A stretch of 64,000 nt of DNA from Phialocephala subalpina (Eukaryota > Ascomycota > Leotiomycetes > Helotiales > Mollisiaceae), in assembly GCA_900073065.1 (NCBI GenBank), contig FJOG01000002.1:2690137-2754136 (forward strand), read 5' to 3'. A program made the translations under genes and the position numbers. This document shows, piece by piece, positions 11,074 through 23,293 of the stretch. The stretch's first letter is position 1. Each line of letters begins with the position of its first letter. Below the pieces are notes generated by a model. The model worked only from the letters and a program-made list of their open reading frames with translations. It ran no database searches and was not told the origin of the DNA.

Positions 11074-12160
11074 AGAATTTGAGGATATTTAAGGTAGCAG
11101 CCAGACTTCGAACCATGTAGCGCCGCCAATGGTCCTACGGTACGCCTATGGTGCTTGATGATGCGATGTTCCCGGTCTGTAGGTCAATAGCTAGTTGATT
11201 GTCGAGAGATCAAGAGGTTTCGACGTCGTGATCGTTTACTGATACATCAATTGAGGTGGGATTCGAGGAGAAAGGTAACGACTCGACTAGTCAGACTTTG
11301 TAGCAGGTGTAAGAGATGTCTTTATTGAGATCAGGGGCGGAATCTAGAAGTGATGCAGTCGTGAACATGCGAGAAGAGAGTGTGCTGTTAGACCAAGTAT
11401 TTTCTTTGTTCGAGGCCTAGCTAAAGATACCCGATCAGCATGGTCACCACGACGTAGCGATGAATCTTACACCACATGGGAGGACTTATGAAGTTTTGCT
11501 CGAAGACTATTTTCCAACAACAGGAATATCAGGGCTGTCGCTGGCCGCATAGGCCCAAATGTTCAGCCTCTTGAGGGCATCGAGCTACTGATATTCGTAA
11601 GGTACCGAGAGGCAATGAATGTTCAACGAGTCCTTAGGTACAATGAACGAATGACTTTGCCAGAACACAAACTGAAGATAGATGTGACTCAGGATGGATG
11701 CAGTGCTAGAAGTGTCCACAGATAACACGATAGAGCAGACTTTGCACGATGTCATTTCTGCATTTGGCAAGCATGAAGAGTGATACCTTTGCCTACCATG
11801 TCGAAGTAGAATCTCGTTCCTTCCCCAGCCAAGCTCGCCTCTCCTTTCCAACTGTCAAGAACAGCATTTCCGATATATCGCAATATCTCGAGGTCTAGGT
11901 CTCGACACTCAACACTAAGGGAAGCTTGACGGGAAAGCCTACACACGCGCACGTGATGAAGCCAAGCCACATTCGGAGGCGGCGGGGTTACAACTGATAG
12001 GTCGACTTAGACGATTCCCACGCCCACTTAGTCGTCATCTGGAGGCTTTGGACACGAACAACACCACGAAATCGCATTGAAGAAGGAGAAGCTACTACCT
12101 GAAGCTGTCGCATAACGTCTCTGAAGAGGTGGGGGCGTGCAGCGCAGACTTTCACTCAAA
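11074..12160. other. Intergenic, divergent promoters of the threonine aspartase and ARP3
   Basis: About 1.1 kb between two divergent genes. A 72-codon minus-strand frame at 11752-11970 reads protein-like in its second half but has no recognisable relative and no splice partner. No other signal seen. Confidence 0.4.
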
Positions 12161-13831
12161 ATGGCTTCTCACACGCCGGCCGTTGTCATGGACAAGTATG
12201 CTCTCCCACTCCCCTAGGCACCCCTCATTGATAAAAGCTGCTCTCATTTATTTCTACAATGTCACTGACAAGTGCTTTACAGCGGTACCGGTTTCTCTAA
12301 GCTCGGTGAGTGCAATCTGCCAGCTCGATCAGCATGGCATCCTCTTACGAGTTTGGATTATAGGTTTCGCAGGCAACGACTCTCCCTCTTTCGTCTTCCC
12401 TACCGCGATCGCAACGAAAGGCCCATCGGCTGCTGGTGGAGGAAGCGGTTCGGGGCGACCTGCTGTTGCGAACAAACCTTCGTATCTTACTGGCGGGGCA
12501 GGGCCTGGGGGACATCTGTCTATGAAGCGTGGAACGGAGGATCTGGACTTCTTCATTGGCGACGAAGCTCTTGCAGCAGCAAATGGACCTGGTATGGAAT
12601 CCGAGGGAGCATATTCCCGTATATTCTGACCCTGCTAGGATATGGCATACACTACCCTATTCGTCATGGTCAAATCGAGAATTGGGTATGCACCGTCAGG
12701 TCTAAGCTCTCGGGAACATTTCATTAATTTGTGTAGGATCATATGGAGAGATTCTGGTCTAATTCAATTTTCAAATACCTGAGAGTCGAACCCGAGGATC
12801 ATTATTTCCTCTTGACCGAGCCGGTAGGTTGCCCTATACGAAATGCCGAACACCATCTAACAAATACTCCAGCCTCTCAATCCACCCGAGAACCGTGAGA
12901 ATACAGCCGAAATCATGTTCGAATCCTTCAACTGTGCTGGCCTTTATATTGCAGTGCAAGCTGTGCTCGCTCTTGCCGCCTCGTGGACTTCGTCGAAAGT
13001 GTCGGATCGATCATTGACGGGAACAGTTATTGATTCAGGAGATGGTGTTACCCACGTTATCCCGGTTGCGGAAGGATATGTTATTGGATCCTCGATCAAG
13101 TCTATTCCCATCGCTGGTCGAGACATCACCTATTTCGTACAGTCCCTACTCCGAGACCGAGGAGAGCCGGATTCGTCCCTGAAGACTGCAGGCGAGATCA
13201 AGGAGGAGTACTGCTATGTTTGCCCAGACATAGTCAAGGAGTTCTCCCGCTTTGATCGTGATCCTACACGCTTTGCAAAGCATACCATCACACAACCCGG
13301 CGGACGTAAAGTCACTGTTGATGTCGGCTACGAGCGTTTCCTGGCCCCAGAAATCTTCTTCAACCCCGAAATATACTCATCCGACTTCTTGACTCCACTT
13401 CCAACAGTTGTTGATGGAGTTATCCAATCCTCGCCTATCGATGTCCGAAGAGGCCTGTACAAGAACATCGTTCTTTCTGGCGGAAGCACGTTGTACAAGG
13501 ATTTCGGCCGCAGATTACAGCGTGATATCAAGCATCTTGTTGACGACAGAATCAGAGCCAGTGAAGCTCGAAGCGGAGGAGCAAGAAGTGGTGGTCTAGA
13601 AGTTCAAGTCATTTCACACAAGAGGCAACGGCATGGTCCTTGGTTTGGTGGCAGTCTGCTTGGCCAAACACCCGAGTTCAGAAGCTATTGTCACACAAAG
13701 GCCGGTAAGTCACTATTGAATTCCAATGAGCCTTTTTCTAGAATTTTACTAAGTATCATGCAGAATACGATGAGATAGGTCCCTCCATTGTCCGAAGATT
13801 TGCTTTACTTGGTGGCCCTGGCGGATCATAG
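12161..13831 (+). CDS. ARP3: Actin-related protein 3 (Arp2/3 complex)
   Basis: Seven exons: 12161-12195, 12283-12305, 12364-12591, 12639-12685, 12737-12823, 12873-13704, 13764-13831, 439 aa, the usual Arp3 length. The first two are tiny (35 and 23 nt) and all six introns are 48-87 nt with clean borders. The product begins [20 protein letters not shown], then the phosphate-binding loop and SFVFPTAIA. It carries the Arp3-type Gly/Ser insert (residues near 50-65), the [20 protein letters not shown] block, the [15 protein letters not shown] second phosphate loop and the C-terminal ALLGGPGGS. With Arp2 it forms the template end of branched actin filaments, for endocytic patches and hyphal-tip actin. 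Intron density near the 5' end is typical of fungal actin-family genes. Confidence 0.96.
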
Positions 13832-15823
13832 GTATGGATGAGGAAGCAAGAGAGGCGAGGATGCAGAAGAAACCAGCACGGGTTGGGCAATTGGTGCAAG
13901 GAGAGGTACATGGGGAGCCGTGGATGAAAATCATAGATTTGATTCGAGCAAAAAGCGCCATGCAGATAAAGAAACTTTCAAAAGTGCAAGCTTGTTCTGA
14001 TCTTTCGTCTTTTACTAAAGCAGTACTTGAGGTGTCAGCAATTCTTTCAGGTGAGAAACAGTCGGTTGTCTGCAGAGACTCTTTCTACAAATCACACCAA
14101 GCTTACAAGTTGATCATAATTGATATCTGCTTGCTCATATCGTCATAGGATCAAGTGGCACTTCGTGAAGCTCACTCTTAAAGGGTGGAAGTCTTGGAGA
14201 TCTTGGGACATTGAGGTTACTTTGACTCTAGCAATGCAGTATCTCATAAGGCTGTTGCCTACAGTCACTCACGATCAAGGAGAATACCACAACTCTCTTA
14301 CCATAACCACCAGCTGGCCCTGATGTCTGGCTTAAATCCCACCTCCTCTTTTACGCGATAGCCTGACTTCACTTCATAGCCATGCAGTACACAACTCAGG
14401 TCATCACACCAATTCAGCTTGGAAGAATGTTGGTTCTTTAAGTGGAGAGAGATGGGCGACAAATCCAGACGCTCACATTTCACTGCTTCGATGGCGAGAA
14501 TCTTGCGTCGATATCGGCCGGGACACTTACTGGCTATTTGTGAAAGTCTGTATCAGCGACACACATTCGTAGTGGCAAGATCCTCCCACGGCGCCACGTT
14601 CATGATCATAGAAGTCTGGAAGGTGATGTGCTTGTATTTGGAATCTCTACGCAACATCTCATCTTGTCGAATGGGCCTGAAGCAGCCATCGCCAAAATCA
14701 ATAACAATACCTGATGTACGCATAGCCTCACAAGTACATAGAGATAAATTGGCTAGAACAAAGAGGCCTGGACCATAAAGCCATCTCAACCCACCGTAAC
14801 ACAAAGACAAGCCCCCAATTCAGCTCTGACAAGCCACTGAACGAGTAACATGAACCACGGTTTCCAACATGATCTCTGTATCACAGTGCCTCCATCTTTG
14901 TGATACACTGACTCCAAAATTGGGGTGCCACTGTCATCATCCAAGTCCCTAGAATGCACCTTGTCTGCACGTGCCCGTTCCAAATATCGTTCTGTGGGAA
15001 CTCGGTATGCCGAGCGGAGATGTCTCCGGGCTGGTTCAATATGGGAAATATTGCAGTTGGAGAAGATTATTAGGGGGTGATAATGAAGATGAACAGCACA
15101 AGGGGTGAAAGAACCGCGTTTTTCACAAGTGGTATAGCTCAAGGTACACAGTTCTTTGAAACTCGTTGGATAGGGGAAAGGTGACGGACTGCGTGTCCTC
15201 TTCGGTCGTTCCTTCCTTTCCTGCGGAGGCCACTCAGAAGCCCAAGCTGTCATGTTGAAGTTACACAACAGTATAGAAATGCATGAACTTACAGAACTTG
15301 CTGGAGGGAACAGGGCTAAAAGTAACGCCTTCTCCTTCTGGGTGACTCCTTCTGGGTGACTCCTTGAAGAGAGCAATCAGAAGTCCTGTGACGCATGATG
15401 CACAAAGCCAACAAATCCGCTAAGCCCTGAATCAGACCAGTCATTGCTTGAGCTTCTCCAACAATAGTCTGATATGCTATCTCCTCGTGACCTGTGACGA
15501 CAGCTTCAGAGCATCGTAGAAAGCCCCGTCCAGGCGACAGGAAACTCCTCAGCCGGCGCTAGTCTTCGGCTACGAAACACTCGTGCGATATCTTTTTCGA
15601 CGCGCTCAATTCGAGATCGAAATTCCATCCTAAACCTCATCCCGAAAAGAATCCTGAAACCAAACCCTGACCGCATCTCACACTGGTGAGAATAACTTTG
15701 CCGTAAGTCCTAGCTTCAACAAAGCTATTTCTCGATCCTGACGGAGATGCAGTGACAAAGAGTCAACCCAGAAGCCCCTCCGAAGATCGCAACGGTAGAA
15801 ATCCTACCACCCAACTCCCCAAG
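13832..15823. other. Two-kilobase interval without a supported gene
   Basis: Contains the ARP3 3' UTR on the left and the 5' region of the MpaB-like gene on the right. Open frames at 14419-14778 (+, 119 codons) and 14786-15376 (-, 196 codons) are the longest but match nothing I know, have ordinary codon patterns for chance frames, and lack good splice context. A short tandem repeat lies at 15334-15365. Confidence 0.4.
15334..15365. repeat. Short tandem repeat, 14-nt unit
   Basis: CCTTCTGGGTGACT occurs twice in direct succession (15334-15347 and 15348-15361), followed by the first four bases of a third copy. Probably replication slippage. Confidence 0.8.
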
Positions 15824-17865
15824 ATGGTTCCACTCGTGGCAGGCATCTTGTGGTTCGGGGTAGCTGTTATAGCACTGCTCCTGCCCTTCTTCTATGTATG
15901 CTCATCCGCTTCTAAGTCGGCCAAGCTCTTGAGCTTTGTCGTACTTTGCGGCGCTACGGCATACTATCAATACTTCCATCCAGCCAACACTCTGCTCGCA
16001 GAGCTCAATGCCTATGCCTCTTCATACCCCTACAAGACTCTTGCCATCATGTTGGCTATTGCCATCCCCCTCGGCCGAGCCCAGCAACAGCTTCGTTTTG
16101 CTCGTGTTGACCACCTGATGAAGAAGTACGGATTCACCGACGACCCAAAGTCCTTCGGCAACATGACCATGGAGGTTGCCCAAGAGGTTGAGGCTAACAT
16201 GGCTGAGTATGAGTTCCCAAGACTCTACCAGTTTGCTTGGATCTCCGACTTCCTTCGAGTAAGTTTTCGAATCCTTCTTTGCGGAACATCTTGCTGATTC
16301 AAGTTGACTTCGACCGACCCAGGAGTATCTCGCGCCCTCATTCGCTCTGGACACATGGTCAATCCCGATCCGATGATTGAGCATGAACGTCTTCAGGCTA
16401 CAATTGCTCTCATGGGCGCATTCATGGCTTATCCACTCAAGTCGAAGATGCACAGTCTCGTCGTGGCTCGTATCAATGAACATGTAAGTCATCCTAATTC
16501 CCAATGACCTGGGGATCAGCACCCGCCGGTTACACATGCACTGCATGTCCTGGCATTGCTTCCAGTAACACGGACATGGTATCGCTGCAAGTGCCACGCT
16601 GCCAGCTCCCGATGTTGCACAAGATCAGGAACGTTGAAGAGCCTTGCTAACCGGCAACAAACAGCACCACCGTTACGGAGTCTGGATCAACAGCGACGAC
16701 ATTCTGTACTTGATCATCCATTTCGCTGTGATCCCCGGACACTGGATCAACCGCTTCGGCTACCGCAAGCTCGAGGCATTCGAGGAGCACGCCTTGTAAG
16801 TGGTTCTTTCCCCAGGCAGATGTGGTGGAAAGCTGACGAAAATAGATGGGTCCTTTGGCGCGAAATCGGCTGCATGATGGGTTGTCGTTATATGCCACAA
16901 GAGCTGAGCCAGGCAAAGGAATGGCGCAAGGTACATTCGCAGCAGCTTCGGAAAACTTGATATTGCCACTGACAATAGTAGAACTTCGAGCAGAAGTGCC
17001 GCTGGCCCTGCTCAGAGAACGAGGAAGCTGGTATGGCAATGCTCAACGAGATTGTTTACACCTGCCCTTCACTTCTCAAGCCACTTCTTCGCAAGGTCGT
17101 TGTTTCCATCCTGGACTGGGACATCGTCTTCTACTGCCAAATGGACAAGTTAGGTCGCTCTCAGATCCTCCGCTTCTTCATGTTCCGCGCCTTCGATCTC
17201 TGTGGATGGTTTATCCTCCACTTTGGTCTTCCTAGACTCTCCCCGTACAAGCGAACCTTCGAGGAGTCCAAGAGGAAACCTGTAAGTTGCTTCTCAATCC
17301 TGACTGGACCTGTGCTAACTGCCTCAAGGGTGTTGTCCACATCGTCCCCACCCCTTATGACACCTTGCCATTCTACCAAGCTCGCACATTCTGGAATCTC
17401 TGGGGATACGGTGCCATTATTCGAAGTGTGCTTGGATTACCAGCTCCGAGTCCCGTCTTCTACAGCGATGGTGTAACCATTGAAGCTATGGGTGCTGTGC
17501 AGACTAGTCACGAGAGCCAGATCACTGTGGAGAAGAAGGTCCGTGAGAAGGCTACGATCCTCGAAAAATCCCCTGCCGGATTTCGTCCTGCCATCGCTTA
17601 TCAGGCAAACCGTTTGCTTGCACCTATCAATGGTCCAGAATATGGTTTGGCCACCAATAGATACCCCAAGGGAACTGTCGTCATTCCGGCGGGCAATAAC
17701 CTTCGCTTCGACAAGAAGTGGGAGCAACGTATTGCAGGCTACTCCAAGGTTGATGTCATGGAGAAGCCAGAGGACATCATCCACTTCGACGCTCAAGAAG
17801 CCTATGGCGGAACCGTCGATGCCATTGGTGTCTCGATCCCGCTAGTCAACTTTCCACCAGCCTGA
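15824..17865 (+). CDS. ER-membrane oxygenase of the MpaB / DUF2236 (rubber-oxygenase-like) family
   Basis: Six exons: 15824-16258, 16304-16483, 16665-16795, 16846-16930, 16982-17281, 17329-17865, 555 aa. Translation from the first ATG (MVPLVAGILWFGVAVIALLL) gives an N-terminal membrane anchor and a second hydrophobic segment near residues 65-85. The oxygenase domain follows: ARVDHLMKKYGFTDDPKSFG, ISDFLR, then RALIRSGHMVNPDPMIEHER, and the HHRYGVWINSDDILYLI block. MpaB of Penicillium cleaves the farnesyl side chain in mycophenolic acid synthesis and the bacterial relatives cleave polyisoprene, so an isoprenoid or lipid oxygenation is plausible. No prenyltransferase or polyketide synthase is nearby, so this is probably a stand-alone lipid enzyme. 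Exon joins keep frame; the 45-nt intron at 16259-16303 is at the lower size limit. Confidence 0.82.
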
Positions 17866-19775
17866 CGTCCCCAGTCGGGCAGGAGTCGTTCAACGCAAGG
17901 CTGATTTATGAACTGAAATGAAGGAACTCGGTGTGTCTCGTCGCCTTCGGTTTTCGATGGTTCGCGTCAGCCCTCTCTTCTTTCGGCGGTGTGGCTTGCT
18001 CTGGGAGAATGGTTCTCGTAACATAATTTGTGCTTCATTTTGGTGGATGGCATTGCTTTCTTGCGAGGGTGGCTCTGGTGTGGTGGTCTGCTTTTGCACC
18101 TCGCTGTGGAGGCTTCGATTGGGTATCGGCCCGTGAGGCTCTTCAGAATCGCATGATGGCATGCTTTTGCTGCACAGTCCGGTACAGAATAGAGAATAGA
18201 AAATGAGGCTTTAATTTTCAGTCGACGGGACCAAGTCGGTGATGTATGAGTCGATGTAGCGGAGATGAAGACATCAAAGGTGAAGTAAGAGTCGGTTCCT
18301 GACGATCGTCATAGGTATCCCAAGAGGTGTCTTCCACCTCTTTGGATACTCAAGTACAAGGTTGACAAGTGTCAAGCATCCTTCATCGTCCCTGCATGCA
18401 GCACTTCTCTCCTCACAGGGTCTTTGGCTGGTTGCAAGTGGTCCTTCTCTCCTCTTCCATTGGGAGTCGTCAACTTCCAAGGCAGGATGAAGCGAAATCT
18501 CAAGATGGCGACTGCTCACTCTGGGACTAGCGCCAACGCCGCTTTTCGACGCCGGGAATAGCACCGACCTTGTGCAAACATCATACCACTCTTCACCATT
18601 CCATCCCACTGGCAATTCTCCGGCCACCAATACACCAGGGCAATCGACGTGGCGTGAGCATCAACAGCGTCCATCCCTGTTTCCACCGTTTGCAGCATGA
18701 TGACGGCGCTCGTCCGGATTCTCGATTCTCTGAATGCCTTCCAAACTTCCTCGATAGGGTCTCCCATGCCCCAATTTCCCTCATGTTACAGAGTTCCAGA
18801 GCTCCGTAGACGCCCATCGGATCAAGGGTACAAAGATTATGCAGCAACATGAGTCGTGGTCGATGTCAACCCCGCAAATGGAAACGATCTAGTGTCGCTG
18901 GAGGTCGAAATGCGCTTCCCCGCAACGAGCTTGCGTCGACGCCGTCCGTTGGATCGTCTTGTCAACCTCATCGTCAGCAAGATCCTGGAAAGAGAAACCG
19001 CCTCAAATGGCCTGGCGCTGATCCGGAAGAGGGACCGCAACTGTTACCCACTCATGAGGCTGCGGAGCAATGAACCCCTGTCGAGGAGGCTTCCAGATAA
19101 GAAAGGGTCGCTCAAAAACATGCCACTTTGTGCAAAGCCACAGCCGTCTCCCCGGCCAAATGTCCCAGCAAAATCTGGATCTTTTTGGTGGGATGCCAGA
19201 TATGGAGAGATGGAAAGTCTCGCTCATGCAACAGCCATGTTAATCCTTCTAACATGCATGCAGCATGGAAGTCCATGTACCTGTCAAGAGTCCAAAACTG
19301 CTGCGGAATACGCCCGTGTCCGCCATTAGACCGGAACGTTACTGAATGCATCAAACTCTCTTCTTACTTTCCCCTCTACGAAGCTCAGCTTTCAAGCACT
19401 AACGGTGCAGCGGATTGAAGATCTAGGATCACAGGGACAGATGTGGAAACTTTGACAAGAAAAATCCCAACCGAGCATAAACGGAGCATCGAGATAGCTG
19501 ACATGGAAGCTTGGATCGGCGTGACGGACGCATCACTATCAGGTGGGGTTACGTTCACTGGCTAGTAAGTTTTGGAGGGGCTCGATTATTTTCCTGGGAT
19601 CGTATGTTGTTCTGAAGTGAATATAAACAAGTGGTAACACCACTCTACAATTCTTTTCCTTTCCTCATCATCAAGTCTTCAATCCTCCAACACATCTCCT
19701 GGTTCTTCAATTGACAACCAGCAACAAACGCAAACCTCAAGTTCGAACGCAAATTCTACAACAAACACAATCATA
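17866..19775. other. Long interval with no recognised gene
   Basis: Left end is the 3' flank of the MpaB-like gene; right end is the ADH promoter. Between 18.5 and 19.35 kb both strands carry frames of 60-157 codons (for example 18856-19329 + and 18516-18767, 19112-19354 -). Parts of the minus-strand frames read protein-like but break between frames, so a decayed gene is possible. I cannot name it. Confidence 0.35.
19622..19735 (+). promoter_or_regulatory. ADH core promoter: TATA box and pyrimidine-rich leader
   Basis: TATAAA at 19622-19627 lies about 150 nt upstream of the ATG and is followed by a long C/T-rich tract from about 19650 to 19735, the pattern typical of strongly expressed filamentous-fungal genes. 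Function inferred from position. Confidence 0.5.
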
Positions 19776-21003
19776 ATGTCGTCACCACATATCCCAACTG
19801 AGCAATGGGCTCAAGTCGTCGAGCAGACTGGAAAGCGTAAGAAAGCTTCAATATCCAGTTCCCTATAGTTGAAACTGACATTTCTATAGCTGTCGTCTAC
19901 AAGAAGATTCCCGTCCAAAAGCCCGGCCCAGATGAGGTCTTGGTCAACATCAAGTATTCTGGTGTCTGCCACACTGATCTCCACGCCGTCAACGGTGACT
20001 GGCCATTGGCAACCAAGCTCCCACTCGTTGGTGGTCACGAAGGTGCCGGTGTCGTCGTTGCCCGAGGTGAACTTGTGAATGATATTGAGATCGGTGACTA
20101 TGCTGGTGTTAAGGTATGCAAAGCTCCAAGAATATCAATTGGGCTATTACAGGTCTAACTCATTTTCAGTGGCTCAATGGCTCCTGCTTGTCCTGCTCTT
20201 TCTGCCAAACATCTGACGAACCCCTGTGTGCTAAGGCACTCCTCTCCGGCTACACGGTCGACGGTACCTTCCAAGAATACTGTATCGCAAAGGCTGCACA
20301 TGTTGCCCGTATTCCAAAGGAGTGCAACCTCGAGGCTATTGCACCAGTTCTCTGCGCCGGTATCACCGTCTACAAGGGATTGAAGGAATCAGGAGCCCGA
20401 CCCGGCCAAACCGTCGCCATTGTCGGTGCTGGTGGTGGACTCGGATCTCTCGCCTGTCAATACGCCAAGGCAATGGGTCTCACGATCATTGCTATCGATG
20501 GTGGAGATGAGAAGAGAGAGATGACCGCCAAGCTCGGCGCTTCATCATACGTCGACTTCATGACCAGCAAGAACTTGGTTGGTGATGTTAAGGCTGCTAC
20601 TGCTGATGGTCTTGGACCCCACGCTGTCATCTTGGTTGCTGTCAACGAGAAGCCATTCCAGCAAGCTGCTGAGTACGTCCGACCTCGTGGCACAGTCATT
20701 GCTATTGGTCTCCCAGCTGGTGCCTATCTCCGCGCACCTGTCTTCGAGTCTGTCATCAAGATGATCACCATCAAGGGATCATACGTCGGCAACAGAGCCG
20801 ACTCTGCTGAGGCCATTGAGTTCTTCAGAAGAGGTCTCATTAACGTAAGCACACTCCCATGATTCTCTCTTCACAGAAAACATGGTGCTAACTTTCACTA
20901 GGCACCATACAAGTCCATCGGCATGAGCCAACTTCAAAAGGTCTACGACCTGATGCACGAAGGAAAGATTGCCGGCAGATACGTCGTCGATACTTCCAAG
21001 TAA
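19776..21003 (+). CDS. Zinc-dependent alcohol dehydrogenase (ADH1-like)
   Basis: Four exons: 19776-19836, 19890-20113, 20170-20844, 20902-21003, 353 aa, the usual length of fungal ADH1-type enzymes. Catalytic-zinc ligands appear in [12 protein letters not shown] and the GGHEGAGVV motif; the structural-zinc loop has the four-cysteine pattern in [15 protein letters not shown]; the NAD-binding motif is [10 protein letters not shown] followed by acidic Asp in [10 protein letters not shown], indicating NAD rather than NADP. The enzyme interconverts ethanol and acetaldehyde in the cytosol; substrate choice is inferred. The TATA box and pyrimidine-rich leader suggest high expression. Confidence 0.95.
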
Positions 21004-23293
21004 AGGAAAGGGGTCTAGAAAAAAGTGGAAAGATTTCCGGAGTTGAGGAGGACCGGTGTGGTCTCGAGGGAGATTTTGTAATTCTGGCACAGGAGCTAGG
21101 GATAGGGATGGTTTGTACATAGCTGGGAATCAAGGAATTCATCCAAAATCATCGTGTTTTTATCTTTGCTGCCGTGACATTCCCAGACTCACTGGAGATG
21201 GGATTGTGCCATCCAGACTTGATGAACTCGCGTGAGGTAGTGTAGCCACCGTTGCCAATGTACACCTTTATGTTGAAAAATTCATCGAGATGAAGGGACC
21301 CTGAAGACCTAGGGACTTACCGATGCGGGGTCGCAGTATCCATGCTCCGATCAGTGGAACCAAAAGGCGAACGGCTTCGTTTCTAGTCTGGCGTCGTCTC
21401 GTCGGATCTGAGGTTCGGTTCTCGAACTAGAACTACCCCACATACCTTAGATTTCTAGCAGTCGACGTCAGCTCCTTCATTCTGGAGAAATTGTGCGAGT
21501 GTCTTGATTCTGGTTCTGGTCTTGAGGCTCAAGATAGTGGTCACTTTGCTTGCAATCCCCATTCTTGCCGCTTTCCTTGCGGTTCATTGAGGTAACCAAA
21601 TGCCCCTCAATGCTTTCCCTCGATGATCTGATGGGTATGGAATTTCGAGAAGTAGCATCCATCAACGAAAGAGCCTCCCGATGTCCCAAATGGATCCAGG
21701 ACATCCCGACGTTAGGAGCGGGGAGCGGAGCGGGATCCACAGTTCCGCCCCCGCCACCTTTGAGCTGCGCAATAAACTCGGAATTTAATCTCAAAGTCGG
21801 AGGTCTAGCGGGTTATTCTCGACCTTCGATTCGCAATCTACCTTCAAGCTCCCCAGCACCTATGAAGTAGTTCTCTGCTACAGTAAATAAGCATCTGGCG
21901 AAGGACTTCCCTGTGGTACCGGGTGACTCCCCAAGCCTTCGAACAGGCAGCCTTTTCTTTTCCAGAAGTTCTCGCAGCAGCGAACCTAGCGGACGTACTA
22001 CTAAAATCTTAATACTTCAAAGATCTAGGAAGGAGGTTTACAGGACCGGCCTTCCAAGCGGTAGGCATCACTACCATTCTCTTCTTCACTAGCAAAAGTG
22101 CGCTGTGAATGAGGTGAACAGAACCCATGTACTGACCCACTTGATAACGTGGTGTTCCGTATCTTGCAGTATTTTGTACTACAATATGTGTTGTCGACAT
22201 CGACAAGTGACCCGATTCGGCGGGATTTGCCTTCCTTTCAGCCTGGTATATTGATGCTTCAAAAAGAAAATGCTCCTCGAGCCCAGCATTTAGGGTTTGG
22301 ATGTTCAACAGGAACTTGGAACATGAAGTCCTACCTAGGTTTTAGGCACGAACGATTCCAAGGAAACATCTCAGCAACTTGCCAACTTCATTGTTTGGGG
22401 GTTTTTCAAAGTACCCACGCTGTAACAAAGTGTCAGCACGCATTCCAAAAATATCATCATCACAACACAGCGCCTCTTCCGTCCCTCTCTTTGGAAGCCA
22501 ACCGTAATCCCGGAATGACAAGCTGGGTCATGCCACAGTCCAACTGACGGGTTCTTGCTCAAAATTTGTTGCGCTTCGCAACTCATCCCAGCGTCGTACA
22601 AAGCCCTCATGCCACCTCGACAAACTCCGATACCGATACAAAGAACAAGACAGGGAGTAGCCGTATCGAGAATCGTAAGCTCAAACAAGAAGTCAAAAAA
22701 GGCTAAAAATTGGAGGAAAGCGGGACGCAGCATGAAAATTCCAGGCTTCTGATCTTGAGAAACTGGTTTATTTCATTTACGACGTGCAACAGAGCTGAAA
22801 TGGAATATACTAGAGCTTGGATGATGCCCCCGGAGAGTTTAATGATGGTGTTAGTGGAAGGCATTCCCTGATTTGAGGAGGTGGGCTCCGGAAATGTGGG
22901 GCTGACACGTGAGGCTGGCATAAGGCTTAGCACAACTTTATGAAACGATTTCATAAACATTGAAGCTTCCCAACTCACTCCTTTCGAGCAGCATCCGTCG
23001 AGACGTTTCGTCCAAAAATCTGCTCGAGACGATCACAAGCTGCAAAATCGAAATGGACGTTCATGATTACTCAAAACACTCAGATTAACCATTACTAATC
23101 TAGGAGTTAAAGCAATAGACACTGCAGATGGCTCGCATTGCATCATCAGGACCCCTCCTTTAGCATTATCAATCAATGAATTGAACTTATTTTCAACATC
23201 TCCTCCCTCTCTTTCTCTCAATTCTCAAGTCTTCATATGTCCACAGCTTCTCAACGTTTGATAGTCACCAGCAACCACTTACGATCAGGAAGC
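21004..23293. other. Gene-poor interval of 2.3 kb
   Basis: Holds the ADH 3' UTR and, on the right, the SDR promoter. Frames of up to 132 codons occur but none resembles a protein family, and no terminal repeats or transposase relics were noticed. Confidence 0.4.

Noticed and set aside
14786..15376. 196-codon minus-strand frame
   Set aside because: No recognisable motif, contains the short tandem repeat, and no splice or promoter support; treated as a chance frame.
18856..19329. 157-codon plus-strand frame starting with GTG
   Set aside because: No ATG, composition is Arg- and Leu-heavy without domain features; the minus strand looks at least as protein-like.
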